A model generated the notes under the pieces. The model did no database searches, was not told the origin of the DNA, and saw only the letters and a program-made list of their open reading frames with translations. Positions 50,387 through 62,077 of a DNA stretch of 64,000 nt are shown in pieces. Numbering within the stretch: position 1 is the first letter of the stretch; each line of letters opens with the position of its first letter. The stretch comes from Stutzerimonas stutzeri (GTDB taxonomy: Bacteria; Pseudomonadota; Gammaproteobacteria; Pseudomonadales; Pseudomonadaceae): the NCBI RefSeq assembly GCF_000952685.1, contig NZ_JYHV01000037.1, positions 186,001 through 250,000 of the forward strand. Direction: 5' to 3'. The translations under genes and the position numbers were made by a program.

Positions 50387-51039
50387 TGGCACTGGCGATA
50401 TTCGACCTGGACGAAACGTTGATAGACGGCGACTGCGCCAGCCTCTGGTCGCAGGAAATGGCCAAGATCGGCTGGGTGGACGCTGAATCCTTCCTGCGCA
50501 AGGACGCCGAATTGATGGCCGAGTACGCGTTCGGCCGGCTGGCGATGGAGGACTACATGGCGTTCAGCCTGGCACCGCTGGTGGGCCGCACCGCCGAAGA
50601 GGTCGCCCATGTGGTCGGGCCGTTCGTCGAGGACGTGATCGAACCGCTGATCTACAGCGATGCTATGCGCCATATCGCCGAGCATCGCAAAGCCGGTGAC
50701 CGCATTCTGGTGATATCCGCTTCAGCGGAATTTCTCGTCGGAGCCGTCGCCGAACGGCTCGGTATCGACGAGGTGCTGGCGATCCAACTGGAGGAGCAGC
50801 ACGGCTTCTACAGCGGCAATACACGGGGGGTTCTGACTTACCGTGAGGGCAAGGTGGCACGGCTACGCGAGTGGGCCGACGCGGCCGGCGAATCGCTGGA
50901 CGGCGCGCATTTTTACTCCGACTCGATCAACGACCTGCCGCTGCTCGAGCAGGTGGCGCATCCCTACGTAGTGAACCCCGACCCGCTGCTGCGCGAGCAA
51001 GCCGAGGCCAGGGGCTGGCCGCAACTAACCTGGCGCTGA
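50386..51039 (+). CDS. HAD-IB family phosphatase
   Basis: A 217-residue SerB-like haloacid-dehalogenase phosphatase. The catalytic motif IFDLDETLIDGD (Asp9 nucleophile, Asp11 acid), the Ser motif VISASAEF and the C-terminal FYSDSINDLPLL (Mg) are present, with the IB cap helix region between. ATG 50386 is coupled to the ATPase stop. It probably dephosphorylates a product of the operon's hydrolase or its substrate directly, completing phosphate release in the cytoplasm. The substrate is unidentified. Confidence 0.86.
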   Translation: MALAIFDLDETLIDGDCASLWSQEMAKIGWVDAESFLRKDAELMAEYAFGRLAMEDYMAFSLAPLVGRTAEEVAHVVGPFVEDVIEPLIYSDAMRHIAEHRKAGDRILVISASAEFLVGAVAERLGIDEVLAIQLEEQHGFYSGNTRGVLTYREGKVARLREWADAAGESLDGAHFYSDSINDLPLLEQVAHPYVVNPDPLLREQAEARGWPQLTWR

Positions 51040-51058
51040 AAGGCCGGCCGGGGCCGCC

Positions 51059-52255
51059 TCAGGCCTCGGCGTTCAGCGGCAGCAGGACGCGAAACAGCGC
51101 GCCCTTGCCCTCTTCGCTTTCCACTTGAATGCGACCGTCGTGCGCCTTGACGATCTGCTCGGCGATGAACAATCCAAGCCCGAGCCCGGCACTGCTCTCG
51201 CTGCCTTCGGCGCGCTCGAACTGGCAGAAGATTCGTTCGAGACTGTTCTGGCTGATGCCGATGCCCTGGTCGCGCACTTCAATACAGGCAGTCGTCGGGC
51301 TGGCGCTAACGTTGACCTGCACCGGCTTGCCTGCACCGTAGCGCATCGCATTGGTCAGGAGGTTCGCCAGCACCTGCTCGATACGAAACTCGTCCCAAAC
51401 TCCGATGATCGGCTCCGGGCGCTGGAACAGCAGCGTGCAGCCACTGGCCTCCATTTGCGGCGCGAAGTTCTCCACGACGCTGGCGGTCAGCTTGCCCAGA
51501 TCGACGCGGCTGGGGCGGATCGACAGCTTTCCGGTGCGGATCCGTGACACATCGAGCATGTCGTCGATCAGGCGGATCAGGCTTTGAATCTGCCGCTCGT
51601 CCTTGTCGACCATCTGCCGCAGCTTGTCTTCAGTGAAGGCAGCGAGATTGTTTCGGCCAAGCTGCAGCTTGCGCAGTTGGACCTCGAGAATCAGCGTGTT
51701 AAGCGGCGTTTTCAGCTCGTGGGAAACGATCGACATGAAGTCATCGCGCATGCGCACCGCGTCTTCCAGTTCAGCTTTGGTGCTGCGCAGTTCGTTGAGC
51801 AGCACCTCCTGCTCCCGGCGGCTGAGCTCGAGCGCTTCGAGTTGACGCGCCATTCGCTTGCGATTGCGATAGAGATCGACGAACACGCTGACCTTGCTGC
51901 GCACCGCATGGGTATCGAGAGGCTTGTGCATGAAATCCACCGCACCGCTCTCGTAGCCCTTGAAGGCGTAATTCAATTCGCGACCCGCGGCGCTGACGAA
52001 AACGATGGGGATGTGCTTGGTGCGCTCAGTACCACGCATCAGCTCTGCCAGCTGGAAGCCGTCCATGCCAGGCATCTGGACGTCGAGAATGGCCAACGCG
52101 AACTCATGCTGCAACAGCAGCTCGAGCGCTTGCTCCGCCGATTCAGCCTGATGAACGCGAACGCCCGGACTCCTGAGAATGGCATCCAGCGCCAGCAGGT
52201 TTTCCGGCAAATCATCGACGATCAGCAGGTTCGCTTCATCGGTGTGGTCAGGCAT
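51059..52255 (-). CDS. Receiver-histidine kinase fusion protein
   Basis: A 398-residue cytoplasmic protein with an N-terminal receiver domain (LLIVDDLPENLLALDAIL, phospho-acceptor Asp58 in LDVQMPGMDG), a linker helix, HisKA (SIVSHELKTPLNTL, His179) and an HATPase domain (DQGIGISQ, GLGLGLFIAEQI). REC-first hybrids are usually response-regulator-gated kinases. It is the fourth gene of the minus-strand set hybrid kinase-CheR-CheB-this, with a three-base gap from CheB. It could act downstream of the large kinase by phosphotransfer to its Asp58. Confidence 0.9.
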   Translation of the reverse strand: MPDHTDEANLLIVDDLPENLLALDAILRSPGVRVHQAESAEQALELLLQHEFALAILDVQMPGMDGFQLAELMRGTERTKHIPIVFVSAAGRELNYAFKGYESGAVDFMHKPLDTHAVRSKVSVFVDLYRNRKRMARQLEALELSRREQEVLLNELRSTKAELEDAVRMRDDFMSIVSHELKTPLNTLILEVQLRKLQLGRNNLAAFTEDKLRQMVDKDERQIQSLIRLIDDMLDVSRIRTGKLSIRPSRVDLGKLTASVVENFAPQMEASGCTLLFQRPEPIIGVWDEFRIEQVLANLLTNAMRYGAGKPVQVNVSASPTTACIEVRDQGIGISQNSLERIFCQFERAEGSESSAGLGLGLFIAEQIVKAHDGRIQVESEEGKGALFRVLLPLNAEA

Positions 52256-52258
52256 GGG

Positions 52259-52861
52259 TCACTCCAGTTCGCGCAACAAATTATGGATATCGCGCAAGGG
52301 CAAGATGTAATCCGGCGCAAAGCGCTGGAGTGCGGAAAGCGGCATGGTCGGAACCTCGGCTTCCTCGGGATCCTGAACGATGGTGACGCCGCCGGAGCGC
52401 CTGATCGCCTCCAGGCCGGCAGCGCCATCTTCATTGGCGCCGGTCAGCAGGATGCCGGCGACGCGATCGCCCCAGGCATCGGCGGCCGACTCGAACAGCA
52501 CGTCGATCGAGGGACGAGAAAAATGAACCGCATCGTCCTGGCTGAGCGACAGGGACAGATCCGCTTCGACCAGCAAATGGTAACCAGGCGCCGCGAAGTA
52601 CAGGGTCCCACCGCGCACCACTTCTTTGTCATCCGCTTCCTTGACCCGCAGTGCCGTCTTTCGCCGGAAGATTTCAGCCAATTGAGTCGGCCCGCTCGGC
52701 GGCACGTGTTGGACCATCAACAGCGGCTGGCGCAGATCGCTCGTCAGCCCTTCGACCAACATACTCAACGCGGCCAGACCACCCGCGGAGGCGCCGATCA
52801 CCACGGCATCGATGCGCCGGGCCAGGGGATTGGTTGAAGTGTCGATGACCCTGAGTTTCAT
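52259..52861 (-). CDS. CheB-type methylesterase without receiver domain
   Basis: A 200-residue stand-alone CheB catalytic domain. The Ser in VVIGASAGGL, His in MVQHVPPSG and Asp in NEDGAAGLEAI form the CheB triad. No receiver domain precedes it, unlike chemotaxis CheB. ATG 52861 overlaps the CheR stop (ATGA). CheB-CheR pairs beside kinases occur in fused CheB-CheR-PAS kinases; here they are separate genes. The substrate is presumably a methyl-ester glutamate in a partner, but no MCP is encoded here. Confidence 0.88.
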   Translation of the reverse strand: MKLRVIDTSTNPLARRIDAVVIGASAGGLAALSMLVEGLTSDLRQPLLMVQHVPPSGPTQLAEIFRRKTALRVKEADDKEVVRGGTLYFAAPGYHLLVEADLSLSLSQDDAVHFSRPSIDVLFESAADAWGDRVAGILLTGANEDGAAGLEAIRRSGGVTIVQDPEEAEVPTMPLSALQRFAPDYILPLRDIHNLLRELE

Positions 52862-53676
52862 AGCTTGCGGAAGATCCTTTCCTGCTTGTCGAACGCTTCG
52901 TAGCGTCCAGCGTAGCCGGAGAATTCCACGGTTTCCTTGCTGCCCAGCCCGAGAAAACCGCGGTGACACAGAGAATCGTGAAACAGGCCAAAGGCTCGAT
53001 CCTGCAATGGTTTGTTGAAGTAGATCAGGACATTGCGGCAGGAAACCAGTTGGGTTTCGGCAAACACACTGTCCGTCGCCAGGCTATGATCGGCAAAAGT
53101 CACCTTTTCTTTCAATGACTTATCCATGATCGCCGAATCATAGGCTGCAGTGTAGTAGCTACTGAGGCTGTGTTTTCCCCCGGCACGCTGGTAGTTCTCG
53201 GTGTACTGACGCATGTCGCCGATATCGAAAATACCCCGGCGCGCCTGCTCCAGCGAACGCGGATTGATATCGGTAGCGTAGAGAATGGTGCGCTCGAGCA
53301 AGCCCTCTTCCTTGAGCAGGATCGCCATCGAGTAGACCTCTTCCCCAGTGCTGCAACCTGCGATCCAGATCTTCAACGACGGATAGGTACGCAGCACCGG
53401 CACCACATGCTCGCGCAGCGCCAGGAAATAACTCGGATCGCGAAACATCTCGCTCACCGGGATGGTGAGAAATTGCAGCAGCTCCATGAACGTCTGCGGA
53501 TCATAGAGGATTCTGTGCTGCAGCTCCGAAATGCTATCGCAGCGCATTTGCTTCAGCGCCAAGAGTATCCGGCGCTTGAGTGAGGCGCCGGAATAATCGC
53601 GGAAGTCGTAGCTGTAGCGCAGATAGATCGCATCGATCAGCAGCTTCAGCTCGATGGCCTGGGAGCGTTCGGGCAT
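52858..53676 (-). CDS. CheR-type protein-glutamate methyltransferase
   Basis: A SAM-dependent methyltransferase of 272 residues. The N-terminal all-alpha CheR domain ends about residue 70, and the C-terminal SAM domain has IWIAGCSTGEEVYSM and SCRNVLIYF. The pentapeptide-binding beta-subdomain is part of the SAM domain. It starts one base after the stop of the giant kinase, so the two are coupled. It has no adjacent MCP or CheA. Confidence 0.92.
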   Translation of the reverse strand: MPERSQAIELKLLIDAIYLRYSYDFRDYSGASLKRRILLALKQMRCDSISELQHRILYDPQTFMELLQFLTIPVSEMFRDPSYFLALREHVVPVLRTYPSLKIWIAGCSTGEEVYSMAILLKEEGLLERTILYATDINPRSLEQARRGIFDIGDMRQYTENYQRAGGKHSLSSYYTAAYDSAIMDKSLKEKVTFADHSLATDSVFAETQLVSCRNVLIYFNKPLQDRAFGLFHDSLCHRGFLGLGSKETVEFSGYAGRYEAFDKQERIFRKL

Positions 53677-53677
53677 G

Positions 53678-57187
<3,510 letters not shown>

Positions 57188-57351
57188 CTGGTTCCTTCCC
57201 AGGTGCTGCGCAGCGGCAGTGACCCACGGCAGCGCGGGAGCTGCGTCGCAGAAACGAACGCTCCGATCCCGTCAAGTTCAAAGTGATTCGCGTGAGATAG
57301 CCTCACGCACGCGGTCGACCGTGGACTTTACACCGCCCCGCTTACAAGCAC

Positions 57352-57379
57352 AAAAAGCCCGGCTGAATGGCCGGGCTTT
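57352..57379 (-). terminator. Terminator downstream of the Pmp3-type gene
   Basis: The ten-base stem AAAGCCCGGC/GCCGGGCTTT at 57354-57363 and 57370-57379 has a T-run on the minus strand, 15 bases past the stop of the 57395-57556 gene. It keeps the gene's transcript out of the giant kinase. Confidence 0.88.
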
Positions 57380-57394
57380 GTACCAACGTCCGAC

Positions 57395-57556
57395 TCAGCG
57401 TCGCGCGATGATCCACACTGCGTGAATGATCCCTGGGATGTAACCCAGCAGGGTCAGCAGGATATTCAGCCAGAAGGCGCCCGCGAAGCCGACTTGTAGA
57501 AACACCCCCAGCGGAGGCAGCAGTATCGCGAAGATGATTCGGATCAGGTCCATCAT
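57395..57556 (-). CDS. Pmp3/YqaE (UPF0057) small membrane protein
   Basis: A 53-residue peptide, MMDLIRIIFAILLPPLGVF then a loop and LNILLTLLGYIPGIIHAVW. This two-helix pattern with PPLGVFLQVGF and GYIPGIIHA is the UPF0057 signature. Homologues (yeast Pmp3, E. coli YqaE) are proteolipids tied to membrane potential and salt or stress response. GGGGA lies five bases before ATG 57556, with an alternative ATG one codon later. It is too short for many gene finders. Confidence 0.93.
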   Translation of the reverse strand: MMDLIRIIFAILLPPLGVFLQVGFAGAFWLNILLTLLGYIPGIIHAVWIIARR

Positions 57557-57754
57557 GGTCCCCTAAGGTCTGGTTCTGGCTTAACGCCTACTGTGAATCG
57601 ACCCGATCGAACCCTGGGGGTTCCTTTGGCGTTGGCGTGCCAACCGGCCAATAAAGGCACCGAATTAAGCGGCGACCGAAGCGGACAGGCAGGCAGCAGG
57701 CGTCGAAACCGGTGGCGCGTCTGTATCGCCGCGAGCGCATTCGCCATCGGCCCG

Positions 57755-57973
57755 CTAATGGTCGGCCGGGGGTGAGCCGGGTCGCGCACCGCGCTTGCGC
57801 CGGATGTTGATCCACGACAGCACCGCCAAAGCGAGCATCAGACCGGCCATATTGAAATGCCCCACCAGCAAATAACCCAGCCCGGCCAGCGAGCAGGCCA
57901 CCAGGCCGATCCAGCGTACATAGCCCATCATGGCGCGCACCGCCCCGCCGGTGCGGTCGTCTTGCGGCGACAT
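57755..57973 (-). CDS. Small two-helix membrane protein coupled to the MBL hydrolase
   Basis: A 72-residue protein with two hydrophobic segments (MMGYVRWIGLVACSLAGLGYLLVG, FNMAGLMLALAVLSWINI) and a basic tail. GGAGG lies six bases before the ATG, which shares TGATG with the stop of the metallo-beta-lactamase-fold gene, so it is translated with it. No family recognised. The intergenic 57557-57754 shows no gene. Confidence 0.68.
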   Translation of the reverse strand: MSPQDDRTGGAVRAMMGYVRWIGLVACSLAGLGYLLVGHFNMAGLMLALAVLSWINIRRKRGARPGSPPADH

Positions 57974-58806
57974 CAGCGCCCTCCCGCATGCATGCGCTCG
58001 AACTCTTTGGCATCGTGGCTGCAGAACAGCGTTACCTCACCCTTGTGCTCCATTGACAAGGTCCAGAGGCGATGCTGGTTGGCCAGGCGCGCCGGACGAT
58101 CCACCTCCATCATGCGTTGATACAAGCGCAGTCCCGGCGTGCAATGACGCTCGTTCTGGCCCACTTCGTCGCGGTAGAAGTAGGCGTCGCCGGCGTGCAG
58201 CAACCAACCGTCGCCGCTCTGCAGTGCGACGCCCGCATGTCCATGTGTGTGCCCCGTCAGCGGGATCAGCAGAATCTCCGGAGGAAGCCCGCGCAGCTCC
58301 CTGACGGCCTGAAAGCCGAACCAACTGTCGCCTCCCGGCTGATAGAACTGCCAGTTGCGCACCGCGTCCCACTGGCGCTGACGATAACGTTGGTGACCAA
58401 TGAAACTATGGGTGCCACGCGCCGCGTCGATTTCCCGCTGCAACACATGAACCTGCGCCTCAGGGAAATCCTCCAGCCCGCCGGCGTGATCGAAATCCAG
58501 GTGAGTCAGGAGAATGTGGCGGACATCTTCAGGGGCGAAGCCCAGTTGGCGAACCTGCTCCAGTGCCGTTAAACGACGCTCGAACTTGATGTTGTTGAGC
58601 GCAATGAAGAAAGAACTGAGTCGCTTGCGCGGCTCCAACACATCGCAGTTGCCGAAGCCGGTATCGACCAGTACCAGCCCGTGCCGCTCGGTCTCGATCA
58701 ACAGGCAGTGGCACACCAGACTGGCCGTCAGTCCAGGGCTGAAACCGTCAAACAGGCGCCCACCCAGCGGACACATGCAGCCACAGTTGAGATGATGAAT
58801 ACGCAT
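57973..58806 (-). CDS. Metallo-beta-lactamase-fold hydrolase with HxDxDH motif
   Basis: A 277-residue MBL-fold protein. THLDFDHAGG is the active-site motif, with Asp in place of the usual middle His (HxHxDH to HxDxDH). Further His/Asp ligands are at GHTHGHAG and LHAGDAYF, and a late His is near LFCSHD. Such proteins act on esters, thioesters, lactones or cyclic compounds. The overall shape is close to N-acyl homoserine lactonase-like proteins, but the metal set is atypical and lactonase activity should not be assumed. It is transcribed with the small membrane protein that follows. Confidence 0.83.
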   Translation of the reverse strand: MRIHHLNCGCMCPLGGRLFDGFSPGLTASLVCHCLLIETERHGLVLVDTGFGNCDVLEPRKRLSSFFIALNNIKFERRLTALEQVRQLGFAPEDVRHILLTHLDFDHAGGLEDFPEAQVHVLQREIDAARGTHSFIGHQRYRQRQWDAVRNWQFYQPGGDSWFGFQAVRELRGLPPEILLIPLTGHTHGHAGVALQSGDGWLLHAGDAYFYRDEVGQNERHCTPGLRLYQRMMEVDRPARLANQHRLWTLSMEHKGEVTLFCSHDAKEFERMHAGGR

Positions 58807-59016
58807 GGATACTCCTCAATGGCGAGCCGACAGGATATTTCGTGCGCAACGACCTTCTGAATTGTGAGGCCCGATAGCGCGATAGAGTTCAGGCCGTTTC
58901 CATCCGGCCGGTAAATGATCGGCTACGCGACAGGAGCCCCGCGCCAGCTGAACTATCCTCTTTGGTGCTGCCGCGATCACTGTCATGACAATCGCCGCCC
59001 ACGGAGGATCACGCCC

Positions 59017-60396
59017 ATGCGCCACCGCCGCTTCGACCACCTGGCTAGGCTGCTGTCGCTGCTGCTGATCTCGTGGCTGGGATGCACCGGCACGGCGCTG
59101 GCTGCAGCGCCAGTCACCGTCCTGCGAGTCGATGGGGTCATCGGGCCGGCCAGTGCCGACTACCTCATCAGGGGCATCCAGCGCGCAGCGCAAACCAATG
59201 CGCAGCTGTTGGTGCTGCAGCTCGACACGCCGGGCGGCCTGGACAGCTCGATGCGCGCGATCATCAAGGAAATTCTCGCCAGCCCCGTGCCCATCGCCAC
59301 CCATGTCACGCCCAGCGGCGCGCGCGCGGCCAGTGCCGGGACCTACATGCTCTACGCCAGCCATGTCGCCGCGATGAGTCCGGGCACCAACCTCGGCGCT
59401 GCCACGCCCGTGCAGATTGGCGGCACGCCGGGCGCGCCCCCCGAGAAAAAACCCGACGCGGCCCCAGCGGGGGCCGAGCACGGCGACGCCATGAGCCGCA
59501 AACAGGTCAACGATGCCGCTGCTTACATTCGCGGCCTGGCGCAATTGCGCGAACGCAACGCCGAGTGGGCCGAGCAAGCGGTGCGCGAAGCAGTCAGCCT
59601 GTCGGCCAACGAAGCACTGAAGCTCAAGGTGGTCGACTACTTGGTGACCGATCTCTCGGACCTGCTTGCCCAACTCGATGGCAAGACCCTTCGGACCGGT
59701 GCAGGAGAGCGAACGCTGCACACCGCCAACGCCACGCTCGACCGCTACGATCCGGACTGGCGCGTGCGCCTGCTGGCGGTGATCACCAACCCCAGCGTGG
59801 CACTGATCCTGATGATGATCGGTATCTACGGCCTGATATTCGAGTTTTCCAACCCGGGCACCGGCGGTGGCGGTGTGGTCGGCGGTATCTGCCTGCTGCT
59901 GGCGTTGTACTCGCTGCAACTGCTGCCGGTGAACTACGCCGGCGTGGCACTGATTCTGCTGGGATTGGGCTTCATGGTTGCCGAGGCCTTCATACCCAGT
60001 TTCGGCGTGCTCGGTCTGGGTGGCGTGGCCGCCTTCGTCACCGGCGCGGTGATCCTGTTCGACACCGACGTGCCGGGCTACGGTATTCCCCTGGCCTTGA
60101 TCGGTACGCTGGCAGCACTCAGTGCGCTGCTGCTGTTCGCCATCGTCAGCATGGCGCTCAAGGCACGTCGGCAACGCCTGGTCAGTGGTGACGCCGAGCT
60201 GGTCGGCAGCCTGGCGCCGGTGACCCGAATCGAAACGAACGACCCCGCCTGCGGCTGGGTGCAGCTGCAGGGCGAACACTGGCAGGTGGTGAGCCCCTCG
60301 CCCCTGCACCTGGGTCAGCAGGTCCGCGTCGTGGCCAGACGCGGGTTGCAACTGGACGTCACTGCGGCCGACGCGCCGCCCATCGAGAAGAGGTGA
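59017..60396 (+). CDS. nfeD: NfeD-family membrane-bound serine protease (ClpP-class)
   Basis: A 459-residue long-form NfeD: signal peptide (LLSLLLISWLGCTGTALA), a ClpP-like protease domain (QLDTPGGLDSSMRAI; probable nucleophile Ser106 in ARAASAGTYML), four or five transmembrane helices (about 255-400) and a C-terminal OB-like NfeD domain. Ser-Lys proteases of this family cut stomatin partners. ATG 59017 has GGAGG nine bases upstream. The stop is three bases before a slipin gene; NfeD-stomatin pairs are a known operon in many bacteria and archaea. Confidence 0.9.
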   Translation: MRHRRFDHLARLLSLLLISWLGCTGTALAAAPVTVLRVDGVIGPASADYLIRGIQRAAQTNAQLLVLQLDTPGGLDSSMRAIIKEILASPVPIATHVTPSGARAASAGTYMLYASHVAAMSPGTNLGAATPVQIGGTPGAPPEKKPDAAPAGAEHGDAMSRKQVNDAAAYIRGLAQLRERNAEWAEQAVREAVSLSANEALKLKVVDYLVTDLSDLLAQLDGKTLRTGAGERTLHTANATLDRYDPDWRVRLLAVITNPSVALILMMIGIYGLIFEFSNPGTGGGGVVGGICLLLALYSLQLLPVNYAGVALILLGLGFMVAEAFIPSFGVLGLGGVAAFVTGAVILFDTDVPGYGIPLALIGTLAALSALLLFAIVSMALKARRQRLVSGDAELVGSLAPVTRIETNDPACGWVQLQGEHWQVVSPSPLHLGQQVRVVARRGLQLDVTAADAPPIEKR

Positions 60397-60399
60397 ATC

Positions 60400-61161
60400 A
60401 TGGGTTTTGAAATGAGCTTCATAGCGGTGCTGGTGCTACTGATCGCATTGCTGGCATCAGCCTTTCGTATCCTGCGTGAATACGAACGTGGCGTGGTATT
60501 CCAGCTGGGCCGCTTCTGGAGAGTCAAAGGGCCCGGGCTGATTCTGGTCATCCCGGGCATTCAACAAATGGTGCGGGTCGATCTGCGCACGCTGGTACTG
60601 GACGTACCGACCCAGGACGTGATCTCCCGCGATAACGTGTCGGTGAAGGTCAACGCCGTGGTCTATTACCGGGTACTGGACGCCGAAAAAGCCATCATTC
60701 AGGTCGAGGATTATCATTCGGCCACCAGTCAGTTGGCCCAGACCACCCTGCGGGCGGTGTTGGGCAAGCATGATCTGGACGACATGCTGGCCGAGCGCGA
60801 GCAGCTCAACAACGACATCCAGCAGGTGCTCGACGCCCAGACCGACGCCTGGGGGATCAAGGTCGCCAACGTCGAGATCAAGCATGTGGACCTCGACGAG
60901 TCGATGATCCGCGCCATCGCGCGCCAGGCCGAAGCGGAACGCGAGCGGCGCGCCAAGGTCATTCATGCAGAGGGCGAATTGCAGGCATCGGAGAAACTGA
61001 TGCAGGCGGCCGAGATGCTCGGCCGCCAGCCCGGTGCGATGCAGCTGCGCTACATGCAGACGTTGAGCAACATCGCAGGCGACAAGAACTCGACGATCGT
61101 CTTCCCGCTGCCCATGGAGTTGCTGCAGGGCCTGGGCAGCCTCACCAGGAAATCCGAGTAG
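60400..61161 (+). CDS. SPFH/stomatin-like protein (slipin)
   Basis: A 253-residue prohibitin-domain (SPFH) membrane scaffold. N-terminal hydrophobic anchor ([16 protein letters not shown]), then [20 protein letters not shown] and [22 protein letters not shown]-terminal helix [22 protein letters not shown] is the coiled-coil of the family. It lies three bases after nfeD. The pair forms membrane microdomains; the protein is probably the protease's client or scaffold. Confidence 0.93.
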   Translation: MGFEMSFIAVLVLLIALLASAFRILREYERGVVFQLGRFWRVKGPGLILVIPGIQQMVRVDLRTLVLDVPTQDVISRDNVSVKVNAVVYYRVLDAEKAIIQVEDYHSATSQLAQTTLRAVLGKHDLDDMLAEREQLNNDIQQVLDAQTDAWGIKVANVEIKHVDLDESMIRAIARQAEAERERRAKVIHAEGELQASEKLMQAAEMLGRQPGAMQLRYMQTLSNIAGDKNSTIVFPLPMELLQGLGSLTRKSE

Positions 61162-61169
61162 AGCGCCTT

Positions 61170-61670
61170 ATGCACATACACCGAGCGATACCCGCTGTCT
61201 CTTTGTTATCCACGCTCCTATTGGTACTGAGCCTGGCCGGCTGCGCGGCCTTCGGCCAGCGCGATCCGCTGAACGTCCAGGTCGCCGGCATCCAGCCCCT
61301 GCCGGGCGAAGGGCTGGAGCTGCGCATGGAGGTCAAGCTGCGAATACAGAACCCCAACGACATGGCGCTCGATTACAACGGGGTCGCGCTCGATCTGGAC
61401 GTCAACGGCCGGCGTCTGGCCAGCGGCGTCAGCGACGCGAGCGGCAGCGTGCCGCGCTTCGGCGAAGCCGTGCTGGGCGTGCCGGTGACGGTTTCCGCCT
61501 TCTCGGCGGCGCGCCAAGCGTTGGGGCTGGCCGAGAACATCGGCATGAACGAAGTGCCCTACGTGCTGCGCGGCAAGCTGGCCGGTGGGTTGTTCGGCAC
61601 GCAGCGCTTCGTCGAGAAGGGCACGTTGGATCTGTCCCCGGCGGTAACTTCGCCCTATCGCCGGCCTTGA
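61170..61670 (+). CDS. LEA14/WHy-domain lipoprotein
   Basis: A 166-residue probable lipoprotein: lipobox LAGC at about 22-25 after a hydrophobic signal, then a water-stress/hypersensitive (WHy) LEA-2 domain (RIQNPNDMALDYNGVALDLDVNGRRLASG). WHy domains are beta-sandwiches implicated in desiccation protection. It starts eight bases after the slipin stop, so it probably belongs to the nfeD-slipin operon. The outer or inner membrane site cannot be settled from +2 alone (Ala). Confidence 0.88.
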   Translation: MHIHRAIPAVSLLSTLLLVLSLAGCAAFGQRDPLNVQVAGIQPLPGEGLELRMEVKLRIQNPNDMALDYNGVALDLDVNGRRLASGVSDASGSVPRFGEAVLGVPVTVSAFSAARQALGLAENIGMNEVPYVLRGKLAGGLFGTQRFVEKGTLDLSPAVTSPYRRP

Positions 61671-61751
61671 GTCATTTGCCGACATCCGGGGAATCGGCTG
61701 CCAGCGGAATGAAACGCGGGAAACCGATTTCAACGAGTGCCGGGTACGGCG

Positions 61752-62075
61752 CTAGTACATCACCAGCAAAACGCCGCAGACCGCCAATAGCGGCGCCACA
61801 GGCAGTACCCAACGTGACCGCCAGGCGAGCAGCAACGCCAGCATGATGCCGGCCAGCATCACCAGGCAAAGCCAGACAACCGCTCCCATCTCACCGCCCT
61901 CGCTGGCGATGCACAGCCACAGAGCGACGCCGAAGCAGCCCGCAGCCAGCGTCCGCAGCCCCCTTATCCCCAGCAGATGCGTATCGGCGCGCAACAGCAC
62001 GCCACGGTGGCGGTTCATGGCCAGGCAGAGCAGCGTCATGCCCAGGTAGGCCATTGCGAAAGCCAATAGCAGCAT
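61752..62075 (-). CDS. DUF3325 membrane protein of an iron-uptake set
   Basis: A 107-residue protein with three or four membrane helices (LLLAFAMAYLGMTLL, AAGCFGVALWLCIA, VWLCLVMLAGIMLALLLA). It matches DUF3325, which is found after a PepSY-type gene and next to TonB siderophore receptors. Its start follows the PepSY stop by two bases. A role in siderophore handling at the inner membrane is inferred from context only. Confidence 0.83.
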   Translation of the reverse strand: MLLLAFAMAYLGMTLLCLAMNRHRGVLLRADTHLLGIRGLRTLAAGCFGVALWLCIASEGGEMGAVVWLCLVMLAGIMLALLLAWRSRWVLPVAPLLAVCGVLLVMY

Positions 62076-62077
62076 GG

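Noticed and set aside
58816-60351. A 511-codon minus-strand frame opposite nfeD
   Set aside because: Composition is Gln/His/Arg-rich as in typical antisense shadows; nfeD is supported by signal peptide, ClpP motifs and operon context.
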